A stretch of 9,582 bases of DNA from an uncultured Gemmatimonadota bacterium. GTDB lineage: Bacteria > Gemmatimonadota > Gemmatimonadetes > Gemmatimonadales > Gemmatimonadaceae. Made by a program: the position numbers and the translations under genes. Shown here in pieces: positions 1 through 7,182 of the stretch. The first letter of the stretch is position 1; each line of letters starts with the position of its first letter. The stretch is taken from contig CAMLHT010000137.1 of the NCBI GenBank assembly GCA_946479895.1, positions 1 to 9,582 on the forward strand, given 5' to 3'. The notes below the pieces were generated by a model. It was not told the DNA's origin. It saw only the letters and a program-made list of their open reading frames with translations, and searched no databases.

Positions 1-8
1 CACATCCA

Positions 9-46
9 GTCTGCGTCGTCTGCGCGTGTCCGTGTCGTCTGCGTCG
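9..46. repeat. Short degenerate direct repeats downstream of the DUF5916 gene
   Basis: The 10-mer GTCTGCGTCG occurs at 9-18 and again at 37-46, and the overlapping 10-mer GTCGTCTGCG occurs at 15-24 and 34-43. The second copy runs into a small palindrome, CTGCG-T-CGCAG, at 39-49. This lies in the non-coding 94 bp beyond the stop codon of the minus-strand DUF5916 gene. I see no clear terminator hairpin with a T tract here. The repeat may be simple-sequence drift, and the window edge cuts off whatever lies upstream. Confidence 0.3.
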
Positions 47-94
47 CAGTCAGTCTTCAGGGGACAACGGACTGGCCTTCCGGGACGGAGTGCC

Positions 95-2428
95 CTATCG
101 CGCCATCCGGAACAAATAGCTGAGCTTCACGAAGAATGCGTCATCCGTTCGCCGCAGGTCGCTGAGCGCCAGCGCGTCCGGCTCCCGCATCGTGTTGCCG
201 TAACCGAAGAAGGCCACCGTACCAGGATTCGGCCGGTACGAGATGAGCCAGTCCGCCCGCAGCGTGTTCGACGACGACGCCGTCGTCAGCACCGGAGTCC
301 CCGCGGGACCGGCGAGCGCGATCGGCAGGCCGGTCGTCGGATCCACGAGCGCGGCACGGGAGGTCGCCTGGTACTGCGACACGATCCGGACGAACAGCGG
401 CCGCGCGACCTGGTACTCGAGCTTGAGCCGCGGGATGCGCGACGAGAAGCTCTGCACGTCGGAGTCGCGCCGGCGATAGCTGCTGCTGGTATAGCTCGCG
501 TTGATCCGCAGGCGGTCGGTCGGCCGCACGTTCACCGCGGCCGTGGCTCCGCGCCGACGGATCCGCGACGTCTCGATCAGGTCGACGTCGTTTCCGCCCA
601 CCACCGACACGCTCGCGTCGAACAGCGGATACTGCGGCGTGCTGATGCCGAGGCTGCCCGTGAAGGCCGGCGTACGGGTCGGCGCCACGAAGGGATCGTA
701 GACCGTGGGAGCGGCCGTGACCCTGTAGGTGGAATAGGCGGCCGGGTCGAACGCGTACGTGGAGATCGTGGGCGTCGCGTTGATCTGCCAGCCTCCACGG
801 AGCGTCACCGTATTCTGGAGCGACGCCTGGCTCTCGAGCAGGCTCTTCGCCGCGAAGAAATCGTCGTAGCGCCACACGCCGACGAGGTGCCCGAACGCAT
901 TGTAGCGCTCGAACAATCCTCCGCGTTTTCCATAGATGGTGTAGCGATTCCGGAACGCCGGCTGGACGAATCCCGTCCGCGGCACGAATCCGTTGTCGGC
1001 GCGAAAATCCGGCGCGATGCCGAGCACGCCGTAGTGGAAGCCGAACCGGCGCCCCGTGCGGTCGACGACTGCTTCCCACATCGGCGAGAGCGCACGGCTC
1101 GCGCCGCTCGCGCCAGGGTCGTAAGTCGAGCTCCCGCTGACCTGGGCCTGGAAGTAATAGAGTCGCTTGAACAGCAGCCTCGTATCCGCGCCGATCACGT
1201 GGTTGTTGCGAACCGTAGACAGGCGGTCGCTGTACAGCATTCCGAGGCTCGACTCGCCGAGGATCGCGCGACGGAGGCGGAGGATGTCCACCATCGGCTT
1301 GTCACCGCCCGTTGTCGGCGTCGCCGCGTCGAGCGCCGAGAGGACCGCGACGTCGGTCTTCCCCAGCTTGCCCGTGAGCTTGACCGCCGCGTCCGGCTGC
1401 ACGATCCGGCGCGTGTAGACCAGGGTGTTCGGCACGTTGAACTGGTCGCTGCTCTCGACGAAGAAGGGCCGCTTCTCCGCGTAGAACAGCGCGAAGCGCT
1501 GGTCGGCGGCGATCTGGGTGGCGTCCGCCTCGACCTGCGAGAAGTCCGGCTTCACCGTCCCGTTCAGGACGAAGTTGCTCCCGAGCGTCCACCGCACGTT
1601 TCCGCCGAGTCTCGGCGTGTTCGTGTACTTCCAGTCCGCGGAAGTCGTGGCGGGGGCCCCGACCGTGGTGTTGGTGAGCTCGGGGGTGAGCTCGATCAGC
1701 TGCCCGTGATGCATCCCCGTCAGTCCGCGCAGCCAGCCGCCCTGGGAGATGAACGAGGCGTTCGCGCGGACCGCCGGCGTCCAGGTCTCCTCGTAGCCGT
1801 TGTGCTGCGCCTGCCGGAGGACCTGGAATCCCCAGTCCTGGATCGACGCCGTCGCGTAGCGGATGCTGCGGAACGGGATGAGGATCTCGACTTCGTAGCC
1901 GCCTTCGGTCAGTCGTCCCCGGGACTCCCACTGGAAGTCGGCGCTGAGGTCGTTCTGCCCGGGCGACACGTTGGCGCCGGGAATGAATCCCCCGCCCTCG
2001 CTCTTCGTGCCGTCCGCCTGGACGCCGAGCGGGTTGACGATGAACACCAGGGCGCGGTTGCGCTCACCGAAGGTGTCGAGATGGAGCTCGACGTGATCGT
2101 CGCTGGCGATGTGGTCGCGATCCGCCAGCGAGGAGCTCACCGGTCCGTGCGGCTCGAACGCGCGGATGCCGAAGTGAATCGCATCGCGCGAATACCAGAC
2201 GAGCACCTCGGTCGAATCGGGCGACGGCTGGTTGTCGACCGGCTGATAGACCGAGAAGCCCGTGAGGAGGGCGGCCCGGCGCCACACCGGCTCGTCGAGT
2301 TTTCCATCTATGGCGACGGGGGCGTCGATGCGCGGGATGTCAACGGAGGTCTGGCCGGCGCGGCCGTTGTACACACGCGCCTCGGGCGCGGAAGCGGCGA
2401 CCTGGAGGAAGATCAGGAGGGGGATCAC
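95..2428 (-). CDS. DUF5916 / CBM9-like outer-membrane beta-barrel protein
   Basis: Predicted exported outer-membrane protein of 777 aa; its substrate is unknown. A short hydrophobic leader (MIPLLIFLQVAASA) precedes a CBM9-like beta-sandwich at about residues 32-215, which opens with the typical IDGKLDEPVW (40-49). The DUF5916 region follows, with hallmark motifs PDFSQVEAD (294-302), EKRPFF (318-323) and LVYTRRI (336-342). Alternating strands continue to the C-terminus (FFVKLSYLFRM), as expected of a barrel of about 500 residues. Length is normal for the family. The start is GTG at 2428-2426: an in-frame TAA lies 12 nt upstream, so no earlier start is possible. No Shine-Dalgarno is visible and the leader lacks the usual N-terminal Lys/Arg. 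The start codon sits inside a perfect inverted repeat. The DinB gene ends 52 bp upstream on the same strand, so the two may be co-transcribed. By family knowledge such proteins are linked, without proof, to glycan binding or uptake. Family confidence is high, role low. Confidence 0.93.
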   Translation of the reverse strand: MIPLLIFLQVAASAPEARVYNGRAGQTSVDIPRIDAPVAIDGKLDEPVWRRAALLTGFSVYQPVDNQPSPDSTEVLVWYSRDAIHFGIRAFEPHGPVSSSLADRDHIASDDHVELHLDTFGERNRALVFIVNPLGVQADGTKSEGGGFIPGANVSPGQNDLSADFQWESRGRLTEGGYEVEILIPFRSIRYATASIQDWGFQVLRQAQHNGYEETWTPAVRANASFISQGGWLRGLTGMHHGQLIELTPELTNTTVGAPATTSADWKYTNTPRLGGNVRWTLGSNFVLNGTVKPDFSQVEADATQIAADQRFALFYAEKRPFFVESSDQFNVPNTLVYTRRIVQPDAAVKLTGKLGKTDVAVLSALDAATPTTGGDKPMVDILRLRRAILGESSLGMLYSDRLSTVRNNHVIGADTRLLFKRLYYFQAQVSGSSTYDPGASGASRALSPMWEAVVDRTGRRFGFHYGVLGIAPDFRADNGFVPRTGFVQPAFRNRYTIYGKRGGLFERYNAFGHLVGVWRYDDFFAAKSLLESQASLQNTVTLRGGWQINATPTISTYAFDPAAYSTYRVTAAPTVYDPFVAPTRTPAFTGSLGISTPQYPLFDASVSVVGGNDVDLIETSRIRRRGATAAVNVRPTDRLRINASYTSSSYRRRDSDVQSFSSRIPRLKLEYQVARPLFVRIVSQYQATSRAALVDPTTGLPIALAGPAGTPVLTTASSSNTLRADWLISYRPNPGTVAFFGYGNTMREPDALALSDLRRTDDAFFVKLSYLFRMAR

Positions 2429-2461
2429 GCGCGCAATTTATCAGGAACCGGGCGCGCGTGA
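2425..2461 (-). promoter_or_regulatory. Perfect 10-bp inverted repeat enclosing a GTG start codon
   Basis: Plus-strand 2425-2434 (TCACGCGCGC) is the exact reverse complement of 2452-2461 (GCGCGCGTGA), with a 17-nt AT-richer loop between them. In the minus-strand mRNA this would form a strong GC hairpin whose 3' arm contains the GTG start of the DUF5916 gene (2428-2426). It has no trailing U tract, so it is a poor intrinsic terminator. It may hide the start codon, making translation depend on unfolding or on readthrough from the DinB gene. Alternatively it is a dimeric protein operator. The sequence shows the repeat; the function is inferred. Confidence 0.45.
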
Positions 2462-2480
2462 CCGGAGACTTCCTGACGCG

Positions 2481-3026
2481 CTACGCCTTCCCTGCCGCCG
2501 CCGCGGCCCGCGCCCGCCGTTCCTGCGCCTCGCGCGTGAGGTGCGGCGTGAGACCGAGCATCCGCTGGATGAGCATGAGCTGTCCGCGATGATGCATCTC
2601 GTGCTCCTTCGCGCTGAGGAGGTGCTCGAATCGCGTCCGCGGGTTCTGGCCCATCGTGTCGGTGTAGGTCTCGTTGAGGAAATCGTCCGAGAGCGACTCC
2701 ACCCAGGTGGTGAACCGGTCCCCTTCCGTCTGGAGCAGCTCGATGAGCTGTGCCTTGGTGCGCGGCTTCGAAGCCTCCGCCTGCGTGCGGGCGATCAGCG
2801 CGGGAAAGTCGTAGCCGGCGAGCGTGCTGACCCGCTTGTCCCGGTGGAAGTCGAAGTGAATCGTCGGGATGAACGCGATGTGGGCGAGCAGCTCGCGAAC
2901 GGAGCGCGTGCCGGGCGCGGCGACGAAGTCGTACTTCTCCTCCGGGATGTCCCGGGCGGCCTGGATGGTGTTGTTCCGGACGGTGCGGTGGGCCTTCGCG
3001 ATCTCGGTGACGCCGTAATTGACCAT
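2481..3026 (-). CDS. DinB-fold (DinB/YfiT-like) putative metal-dependent protein
   Basis: A 181-aa cytoplasmic four-helix-bundle protein of the DinB / damage-inducible family. Members bind a divalent metal through three histidines; some are thiol S-transferases, but most have no known substrate. The expected triad is visible: H49 in RELLAHI, then H142 and H146 in KEHEMHHRGQL, the usual HxxxH of the last helix. The RSVRELLAHIAF and FEHLLSAKEHE segments match the family pattern, and the length fits (usually 150-180 aa). The C-terminus ends in an Ala/Arg-rich tail (about 166-181). The start is ATG at 3026-3024; the sequence before it is pyrimidine-rich (CCCTCCC) with no Shine-Dalgarno, so the transcript may be short-leadered or leaderless. 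The gene diverges from the membrane-protein gene at 3154 and lies 52 bp upstream of the DUF5916 gene, possibly in one operon. The specific reaction cannot be assigned. Confidence 0.9.
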   Translation of the reverse strand: MVNYGVTEIAKAHRTVRNNTIQAARDIPEEKYDFVAAPGTRSVRELLAHIAFIPTIHFDFHRDKRVSTLAGYDFPALIARTQAEASKPRTKAQLIELLQTEGDRFTTWVESLSDDFLNETYTDTMGQNPRTRFEHLLSAKEHEMHHRGQLMLIQRMLGLTPHLTREAQERRARAAAAAGKA

Positions 3027-3071
3027 TGGGAGGGATGCTCGGAGGAGGGAGGAAGCCGGTTACCCGACCAA

Positions 3072-3077
3072 GTATAG
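3072..3077 (-). promoter_or_regulatory. Candidate -10 box for the DinB gene
   Basis: Read on the minus strand, 3077-3072 is TATACT, five of six matches to the sigma-70 -10 consensus, about 46 nt upstream of the DinB start. No convincing -35 lies 16-18 bp further upstream. The same AT-rich island reads TATAGA on the plus strand (3073-3078) and could serve the divergent gene at 3154. It is the only AT-rich spot in this 127-bp divergent gap. Confidence 0.25.
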
Positions 3078-3153
3078 ACAGGCGGGAAGAGTGGCCGCAG
3101 CTTCTTCGCGTCTCGGCTGCTCCCTCCCGGCCCACACCTACGAGGAACCCTCC

Positions 3154-3708
3154 ATGTTCACGCTGTGGCTTCCGATCCTCGCATCAGCCGTCGCCGTGTT
3201 CATCCTGAGCTCCATCATCCACATGGCGCTCCCCTTCTGGCACCGCAGCGACTATCGGCCGCTGCCCAACGAAACCGCCGTGCTCGACGCGCTGCGGCCC
3301 CTGAACATTCCCCCCGGCGAATACATGGCGCCGCGACCGGCCAGCAACGAAGACATGCGATCGGAGAGCTTCCGGGAGAAGATGAACCGCGGCCCGGTCT
3401 TCCAGATCAACCTGCTCAAGCCCGGCCCGGTGTCGCTCGGCCGTCCGCTCGCGCTGTGGTTCGTCTACCTGCTCGTCGTCGCGTTCGTCGCGGCCCACGT
3501 GACCGCGGTCGCGGTCGGGTCGGACACCGATACGAGGCGGATCTTCCACACCGTCGCCCTCACGGCCTTCATGGGCTACGTGATGGCCCTGTGGCAGGCG
3601 GTCATCTGGTTCCAGCGACCGGTCCTGACGGCGTTCAAGGCCACGATCGACGGAGCGCTGTACGCGATCGTCACGGGAATGATCTTCGTCTATCTCTGGC
3701 AGCGATAA
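3154..3708 (+). CDS. Uncharacterised four-helix inner-membrane protein
   Basis: A 184-aa integral membrane protein that I cannot place in a named family. Four hydrophobic segments are visible: about 4-26, 98-121, 130-153 and 164-182. A polar loop of about 70 residues follows the first helix and begins with PFWHRSDYRPLPNE (27-40), which looks like a conserved, possibly functional segment; it also contains Pro-rich and charged stretches. The loop probably faces one side of the membrane, but topology cannot be fixed by eye. The start is ATG at 3154, chosen because the first helix begins at once and a good Shine-Dalgarno (CGAGGA, 3141-3146) stands 7 nt upstream. The frame stays open back to a TTG at 3019, but that extension is polar and low-complexity. 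It is divergent from DinB and convergent with the 168-aa gene, whose stop is only 15 bp away. No role can be assigned. Confidence 0.85.
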   Translation: MFTLWLPILASAVAVFILSSIIHMALPFWHRSDYRPLPNETAVLDALRPLNIPPGEYMAPRPASNEDMRSESFREKMNRGPVFQINLLKPGPVSLGRPLALWFVYLLVVAFVAAHVTAVAVGSDTDTRRIFHTVALTAFMGYVMALWQAVIWFQRPVLTAFKATIDGALYAIVTGMIFVYLWQR

Positions 3709-3723
3709 ACCAAACCCGGTGCT

Positions 3724-4230
3724 TCAGATCTTCCTGCTGTCATAGGCCCAGTGCAGCAGCGCCTGCCGCTGGCGCTTGCGGCAGTCCAGGTCGAGCGGCT
3801 CGCAGCCCTGGCGGATCTGCGCCACGTGGCGCCTCATCTGGCGCCACCGGCGGATCTGCCGTTCGTCATCGAGTGAGCGGCGGCCGAGGTAGTAGCGGCA
3901 GTACCACTGGAACCACCCGCGGGGATCGTCGGGGTAGATCCAGCCTTTCTTCCGCCAGACCTTCAGCGGCTGCGACGCATCGACGCCAAAGTAGTTGAGC
4001 TTCGGGTTCTTTCCCTGGGGCGAGAGCTTCGCCCGGCGGAACCAGCTCGCGGGGAACTCGTCGCGGCAGTCCGTCAGGTACTTGCCGCCGAACACGCCCA
4101 GCGCGAGCATCTCGGCCGGCGTCAGCTCCGGCTCGAACCCCTCGTCGAAGTTCCTGCCCGTGGGTTCGTGGAGCTCGTACGTGTATCCCCTCTGCATACG
4201 GTCGTTGACCGTGATGCGCCTTCGCTTCAT
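3724..4230 (-). CDS. Conserved protein of unknown function, coupled to the BTAD regulator
   Basis: A 168-aa soluble, basic, aromatic-rich protein without signal peptide or membrane segment, probably cytoplasmic. Strong-looking blocks are TGRNFDEGF (24-32), GVFGGKYLTDC (45-55), WFRRAKLSPQG (63-73), GWIYPDDPRGWFQWYCRYY (96-114), RRWRQMRRHVAQI (127-139) and RQRQALLHWAYDSRKI at the C-terminus. I recall closely similar uncharacterised proteins in other bacteria, fungi and plants, with the same W-F-Q-W-Y-C-R and L-x-H-W motifs; I cannot name a Pfam family. The start is ATG at 4230-4228. It overlaps the TGA of the upstream 969-aa regulator as ATGA, the classic arrangement for translational coupling, and has no strong Shine-Dalgarno of its own. 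An upstream in-frame extension to 4329 exists, but it is Gly/Pro-rich and lies over the regulator's coding sequence, so it is rejected. Arg-rich and Trp-rich surfaces could suit nucleic-acid binding, which is speculation. Confidence 0.88.
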   Translation of the reverse strand: MKRRRITVNDRMQRGYTYELHEPTGRNFDEGFEPELTPAEMLALGVFGGKYLTDCRDEFPASWFRRAKLSPQGKNPKLNYFGVDASQPLKVWRKKGWIYPDDPRGWFQWYCRYYLGRRSLDDERQIRRWRQMRRHVAQIRQGCEPLDLDCRKRQRQALLHWAYDSRKI

Positions 4231-7136
4231 CGCCGCCCGGAATCTTCCAGTTGCCGTCGCACGGCGCTCGTCGCCGCTGCCGCCGCCCCCGCCTCCGGGG
4301 CCGGCCGGAGCGCAAGATAGCGGGCCCACGCCTTCCGGGCGGCGGCCGCGTCGCCCGAAGCGAGCGCGAGGTCGCCCTCGAGCCGGAGCTGCGTCGAGAG
4401 AAAGACGGGATCCCCGGTGAAATGCTCGCGCCAGCGCGAGGCGGTGAGCGCCGCGCTCGTTTCACCGAGGCGCTGGTGGAGGCGCGCGCTCATGATCGCC
4501 GCCGCTGCGAGTGACATGCGCGGCGGAACGCGATCGCGGAGCACCATGGTGTCGAGACGCGACAGGAGCACGCGGGCGTCACTGCCGCCAGCTTCGACCG
4601 CGATCGCAGCTGCGAGCCACGCCGAACAGATGGTCCCCTCGCGCCGCTGGACCGAACCCTCCGGCTCGGCGCCGGCATTGCGACGCACGAGGGCAAGGTC
4701 GCGGCGCGCCGTCGCGCCGTCGCCGCGCGAGAGGTTCGCCAGGCCCGTCAGGCAGCGCGCCTGAAGCATTCGCGACCGGCGATCCGCATTCCCCGTCATC
4801 GGGACTTCGCTGAACGCCTCGAGTCGCCGAAGGCCCTCACCGAAGCCCACGCTGTCAGCTTCGCCGAAGATGACGGCGTACGTCGACCACAGCGCGGCGA
4901 CGGGCTGGTCGGGGAGCTGCGCTTCCATCGCCTCCGCCGCCCGGCGCGCCCGCGCTGGCTGGCCGGCGTTGAGCGCGAACGCGAAGAGAACGTTCAGCGC
5001 GGCCTCCTTCTCGAACGTGGCGCTCGCGCGACGGGCGAAGGTGGCGAGCGCGCTGTCGGCGTCCGCGCCGGGCCATCCGTTCGCCTGGGTGATCCACGCG
5101 ATGCGGGAGAGGTCGGCGAGCGGCATCGTCCCGAAATTCGCGCGGATCCGCGAGAGCCATCGCTCGTCGCGAGCGACGGTGGCGATGCTCCATCCAATCG
5201 CCGATGCATCGCGCGAGACCCCGGGATTCCGCGCGAAGTAGCGATCGCCCGTGGCTCGCGCCGCGGCGGCGTCGCCCCGCGCGGCGTGGATCTCGGTGAG
5301 ATGATGCAGCGGCGCGACGAGGCCGGTGTCGATGGCGAGCGCGCGGGTGAACGCGTTGCGCGCCTGCTCGATCGGGTCCGCCAGCCCGGAAAGCCCGCCG
5401 AAGTGGTAGTAGCGATCGCCGACGTGATACCAGCCTTCGGCGAAATCCGGATACTTCTGGACCAGGTCCTCCCACGCCTCGAGATACACCGGCGCCGGCC
5501 TGGGCTGGCCAAGTGCCGGATCGCCGCCGAAGAAGGCGCCGACGAACACGCGGTCGCGCGCGCCAAGGCTCCCCACCCCGCGGAGCGCCACGTCACGGCC
5601 GATGCCATAGTGCTCGTTGATCGTGGTCCAGCTGTTCGCGAGCGCGAGGCCGAGGCCGGCCAGCGCGAAAGTCGAATCGGACGCCACCGCCCTGGCGAAC
5701 AGGCTCTCGGCCCGGACATACGCCCCGGCGCGATACGCAGTCTGGCCGGCGAGATATTGTCGGAGTGCCGGGAGCGGCCGCCGCGTGAGGTCCTCGAGCC
5801 GGTCCGCGGGCTCACCCGCGGCCTTCGCCATCAGCTCGGCCGCGAACGAATCCATCGCACCGGGTACGGACGCGGTGCTCGCCACCGTTCGCGCCGCGCG
5901 CCCCATCACCGTCGCGTCCGACACGCGATAGATGGCCGCCGAGACGTCCAGGCCTCCGCCGTTGCTCACGACGTCGCCGACCAGCACCTGCTCCGCGCCG
6001 AGCGCGCGGCCCTGCTGGATCGCGACCGGCACCTGGTCCGACTCGGGAATCACCGCCGACGAGCGTGCCTCGAGCGCATGCAGGGGACCGTCGCTGCCGA
6101 TACGCGAGACCAGCATCTCCATCATTCCCGCGCCGAGGTAGCCGAGCGAAGTGTCGGCGCCGACCACGCGGAACGGAACCACCGCCAGCGCGTCGGGCCG
6201 GGTTGCCGGATCGTCCGGCCGCGACGCGACGAGCAAGCCGATGCCCGTGACGACGACGACCGTCGCGGCGAGCGCGATGACCGCGCCCAGCAGGGCGCGA
6301 CGGCTGAGCGATCGCCTCGCCATGAGCGGCGTGCCATGCGCGGCCACGCTCGCCTCGCCAGGTGCGGTCGCGATGCCGTCATGCAGTGCCCGATCCGGCC
6401 GCGGCGGGGATTTCCTCGACGCAAGCTCGCGCGCGAAGGCCGCCACCGACGCGTCCGCGTCGAGGCCGAGCTCACGCCTGCGAGCCTCGGCGTGAGCCTC
6501 GCCGTGGCGAATGGCCTCCGCCCTGGCGCCCGACGCGTCGAGCGCGCGCATCAGCCGCAGCGCGACGTCGGCTCGCAGTGGATCTTCGCTGGCCAGGCGG
6601 CGCCACCATCCGCCGGCTGCCCGCCACTCGCCGGCGCGCTCGGCGGCCAGCGCTAGGTGCTCGAGCGCCCCACCGTACACGGACGCGATCCGGCTGCGTG
6701 TCCCGTCGGCCCAGTGCGAGAACTCCGCGGCGTCCTTCATATGGAAGCCGTCGAGGAACGGCCCGGCATAGAGCGCGGCCACCTGCTCGTGGTTCCCGGC
6801 GACGTGGGCAGCCTCGAGCTCCATCAGGTCGCAGTCGATGGCCGACGAATCGAGGCTGAGCTGGTCCCCGGTGGAGCGGATCGCCGCGTCGCCAAGGATC
6901 TTTCGCAGCTCGTGGACGGCGACCTTGAGGAGGTTTCGTCCGCTCTCCGCATCGCGCTCCGGCCAGAGCAGCGCGATGAGCTTGTCGCGGCTGACGGGGT
7001 TCGCGCTTCCCGCCAGCAGGGCGAGCAAGGCCAGCCGGTGGCGATGCGCCGCCGGCCCGCCGAGTGGCTTGCCGTCGGTGAGGATGACCGCGCCGCCGAG
7101 CAGGACGAGTCGTGGTCTCGCGGATGTCGCAGCCAT
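4227..7136 (-). CDS. Transmembrane BTAD (SARP-like) transcriptional regulator with TolB-like and TPR sensor region
   Basis: A 969-aa putative one-component regulator. Residues about 7-95 form the OmpR/SARP winged helix (RDKLIALLWPERDAESGRN at 50-68, then VAVHELRKILGD). Residues 100-240 are the bacterial transcriptional activation domain, including YAGPFLDGF (123-131) and helical repeats ending RRELGLDADA. After a linker with basic residues (MARRSLSRR, 272-280) comes one membrane helix (281-304), which predicts a cytoplasmic N-terminus. A TolB/FlgO-like domain follows (about 316-440: ALAVVPFRVVG, LGYLGAGMMEMLVSRI). TPR-type repeats (about 457-960) then hold two GDRY(Y/F) turns encoded by a shared 13-bp sequence (5237-5249, 5408-5420). 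The start is ATG at 7136; a TTG at 7175 gives only 13 more uncharacteristic residues. Binding the 11-bp-period repeats at 7183-7211 and regulating the divergent lipoprotein gene and itself is inferred. Its stop overlaps the next gene (ATGA). Confidence 0.92.
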   Translation of the reverse strand: MAATSARPRLVLLGGAVILTDGKPLGGPAAHRHRLALLALLAGSANPVSRDKLIALLWPERDAESGRNLLKVAVHELRKILGDAAIRSTGDQLSLDSSAIDCDLMELEAAHVAGNHEQVAALYAGPFLDGFHMKDAAEFSHWADGTRSRIASVYGGALEHLALAAERAGEWRAAGGWWRRLASEDPLRADVALRLMRALDASGARAEAIRHGEAHAEARRRELGLDADASVAAFARELASRKSPPRPDRALHDGIATAPGEASVAAHGTPLMARRSLSRRALLGAVIALAATVVVVTGIGLLVASRPDDPATRPDALAVVPFRVVGADTSLGYLGAGMMEMLVSRIGSDGPLHALEARSSAVIPESDQVPVAIQQGRALGAEQVLVGDVVSNGGGLDVSAAIYRVSDATVMGRAARTVASTASVPGAMDSFAAELMAKAAGEPADRLEDLTRRPLPALRQYLAGQTAYRAGAYVRAESLFARAVASDSTFALAGLGLALANSWTTINEHYGIGRDVALRGVGSLGARDRVFVGAFFGGDPALGQPRPAPVYLEAWEDLVQKYPDFAEGWYHVGDRYYHFGGLSGLADPIEQARNAFTRALAIDTGLVAPLHHLTEIHAARGDAAAARATGDRYFARNPGVSRDASAIGWSIATVARDERWLSRIRANFGTMPLADLSRIAWITQANGWPGADADSALATFARRASATFEKEAALNVLFAFALNAGQPARARRAAEAMEAQLPDQPVAALWSTYAVIFGEADSVGFGEGLRRLEAFSEVPMTGNADRRSRMLQARCLTGLANLSRGDGATARRDLALVRRNAGAEPEGSVQRREGTICSAWLAAAIAVEAGGSDARVLLSRLDTMVLRDRVPPRMSLAAAAIMSARLHQRLGETSAALTASRWREHFTGDPVFLSTQLRLEGDLALASGDAAAARKAWARYLALRPAPEAGAAAAATSAVRRQLEDSGRR

Positions 7137-7182
7137 GTAAGGCGTGACGTTCGCGCAACATGGACCGCCCCGCAAGGCGCCG

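Noticed and set aside
26..2461. 811-codon open frame on the plus strand antisense to the DUF5916 gene
   Set aside because: Its translation is Arg/Glu/Val-rich low-complexity sequence with no domain, typical of a frame kept open by high GC. The opposite strand encodes clear DUF5916 motifs.
3165..3998. 277-codon plus-strand frame across the membrane-protein gene and the 168-aa gene
   Set aside because: It runs over two well-supported genes in different frames, and its product is an Arg/Ala/Ser-rich shadow sequence.
4270..4310. GC-only tract that might be a terminator or structural element near the regulator's 3' end
   Set aside because: It encodes an Ala/Gly/Pro-rich stretch at the regulator's C-terminus, and I found no strong pairing or T tract.
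4231..4329. N-terminal extension of the 168-aa protein
   Set aside because: The extra 33 residues are Gly/Pro/Arg-rich and lie over the coding end of the regulator. The ATG at 4230 gives the coupled ATGA overlap and the conserved-looking N-terminus.
5237..5420. Repeated 13-mer AGTAGCGATCGCC at 5237-5249 and 5408-5420 as a possible regulatory repeat
   Set aside because: Both copies encode GDRY(Y/F) at equivalent turns of TPR-like repeats, so protein constraint explains them.
5286..6656. 456-codon open frame on the plus strand inside the regulator gene
   Set aside because: Arg/Ala/His-rich shadow of the BTAD regulator; no recognisable domain or ribosome binding site.
7137..7175. TTG-initiated 13-residue extension of the BTAD regulator
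   Set aside because: The winged-helix domain begins right after the ATG at 7136, and the extra residues (Cys/Pro-rich) do not fit the family.
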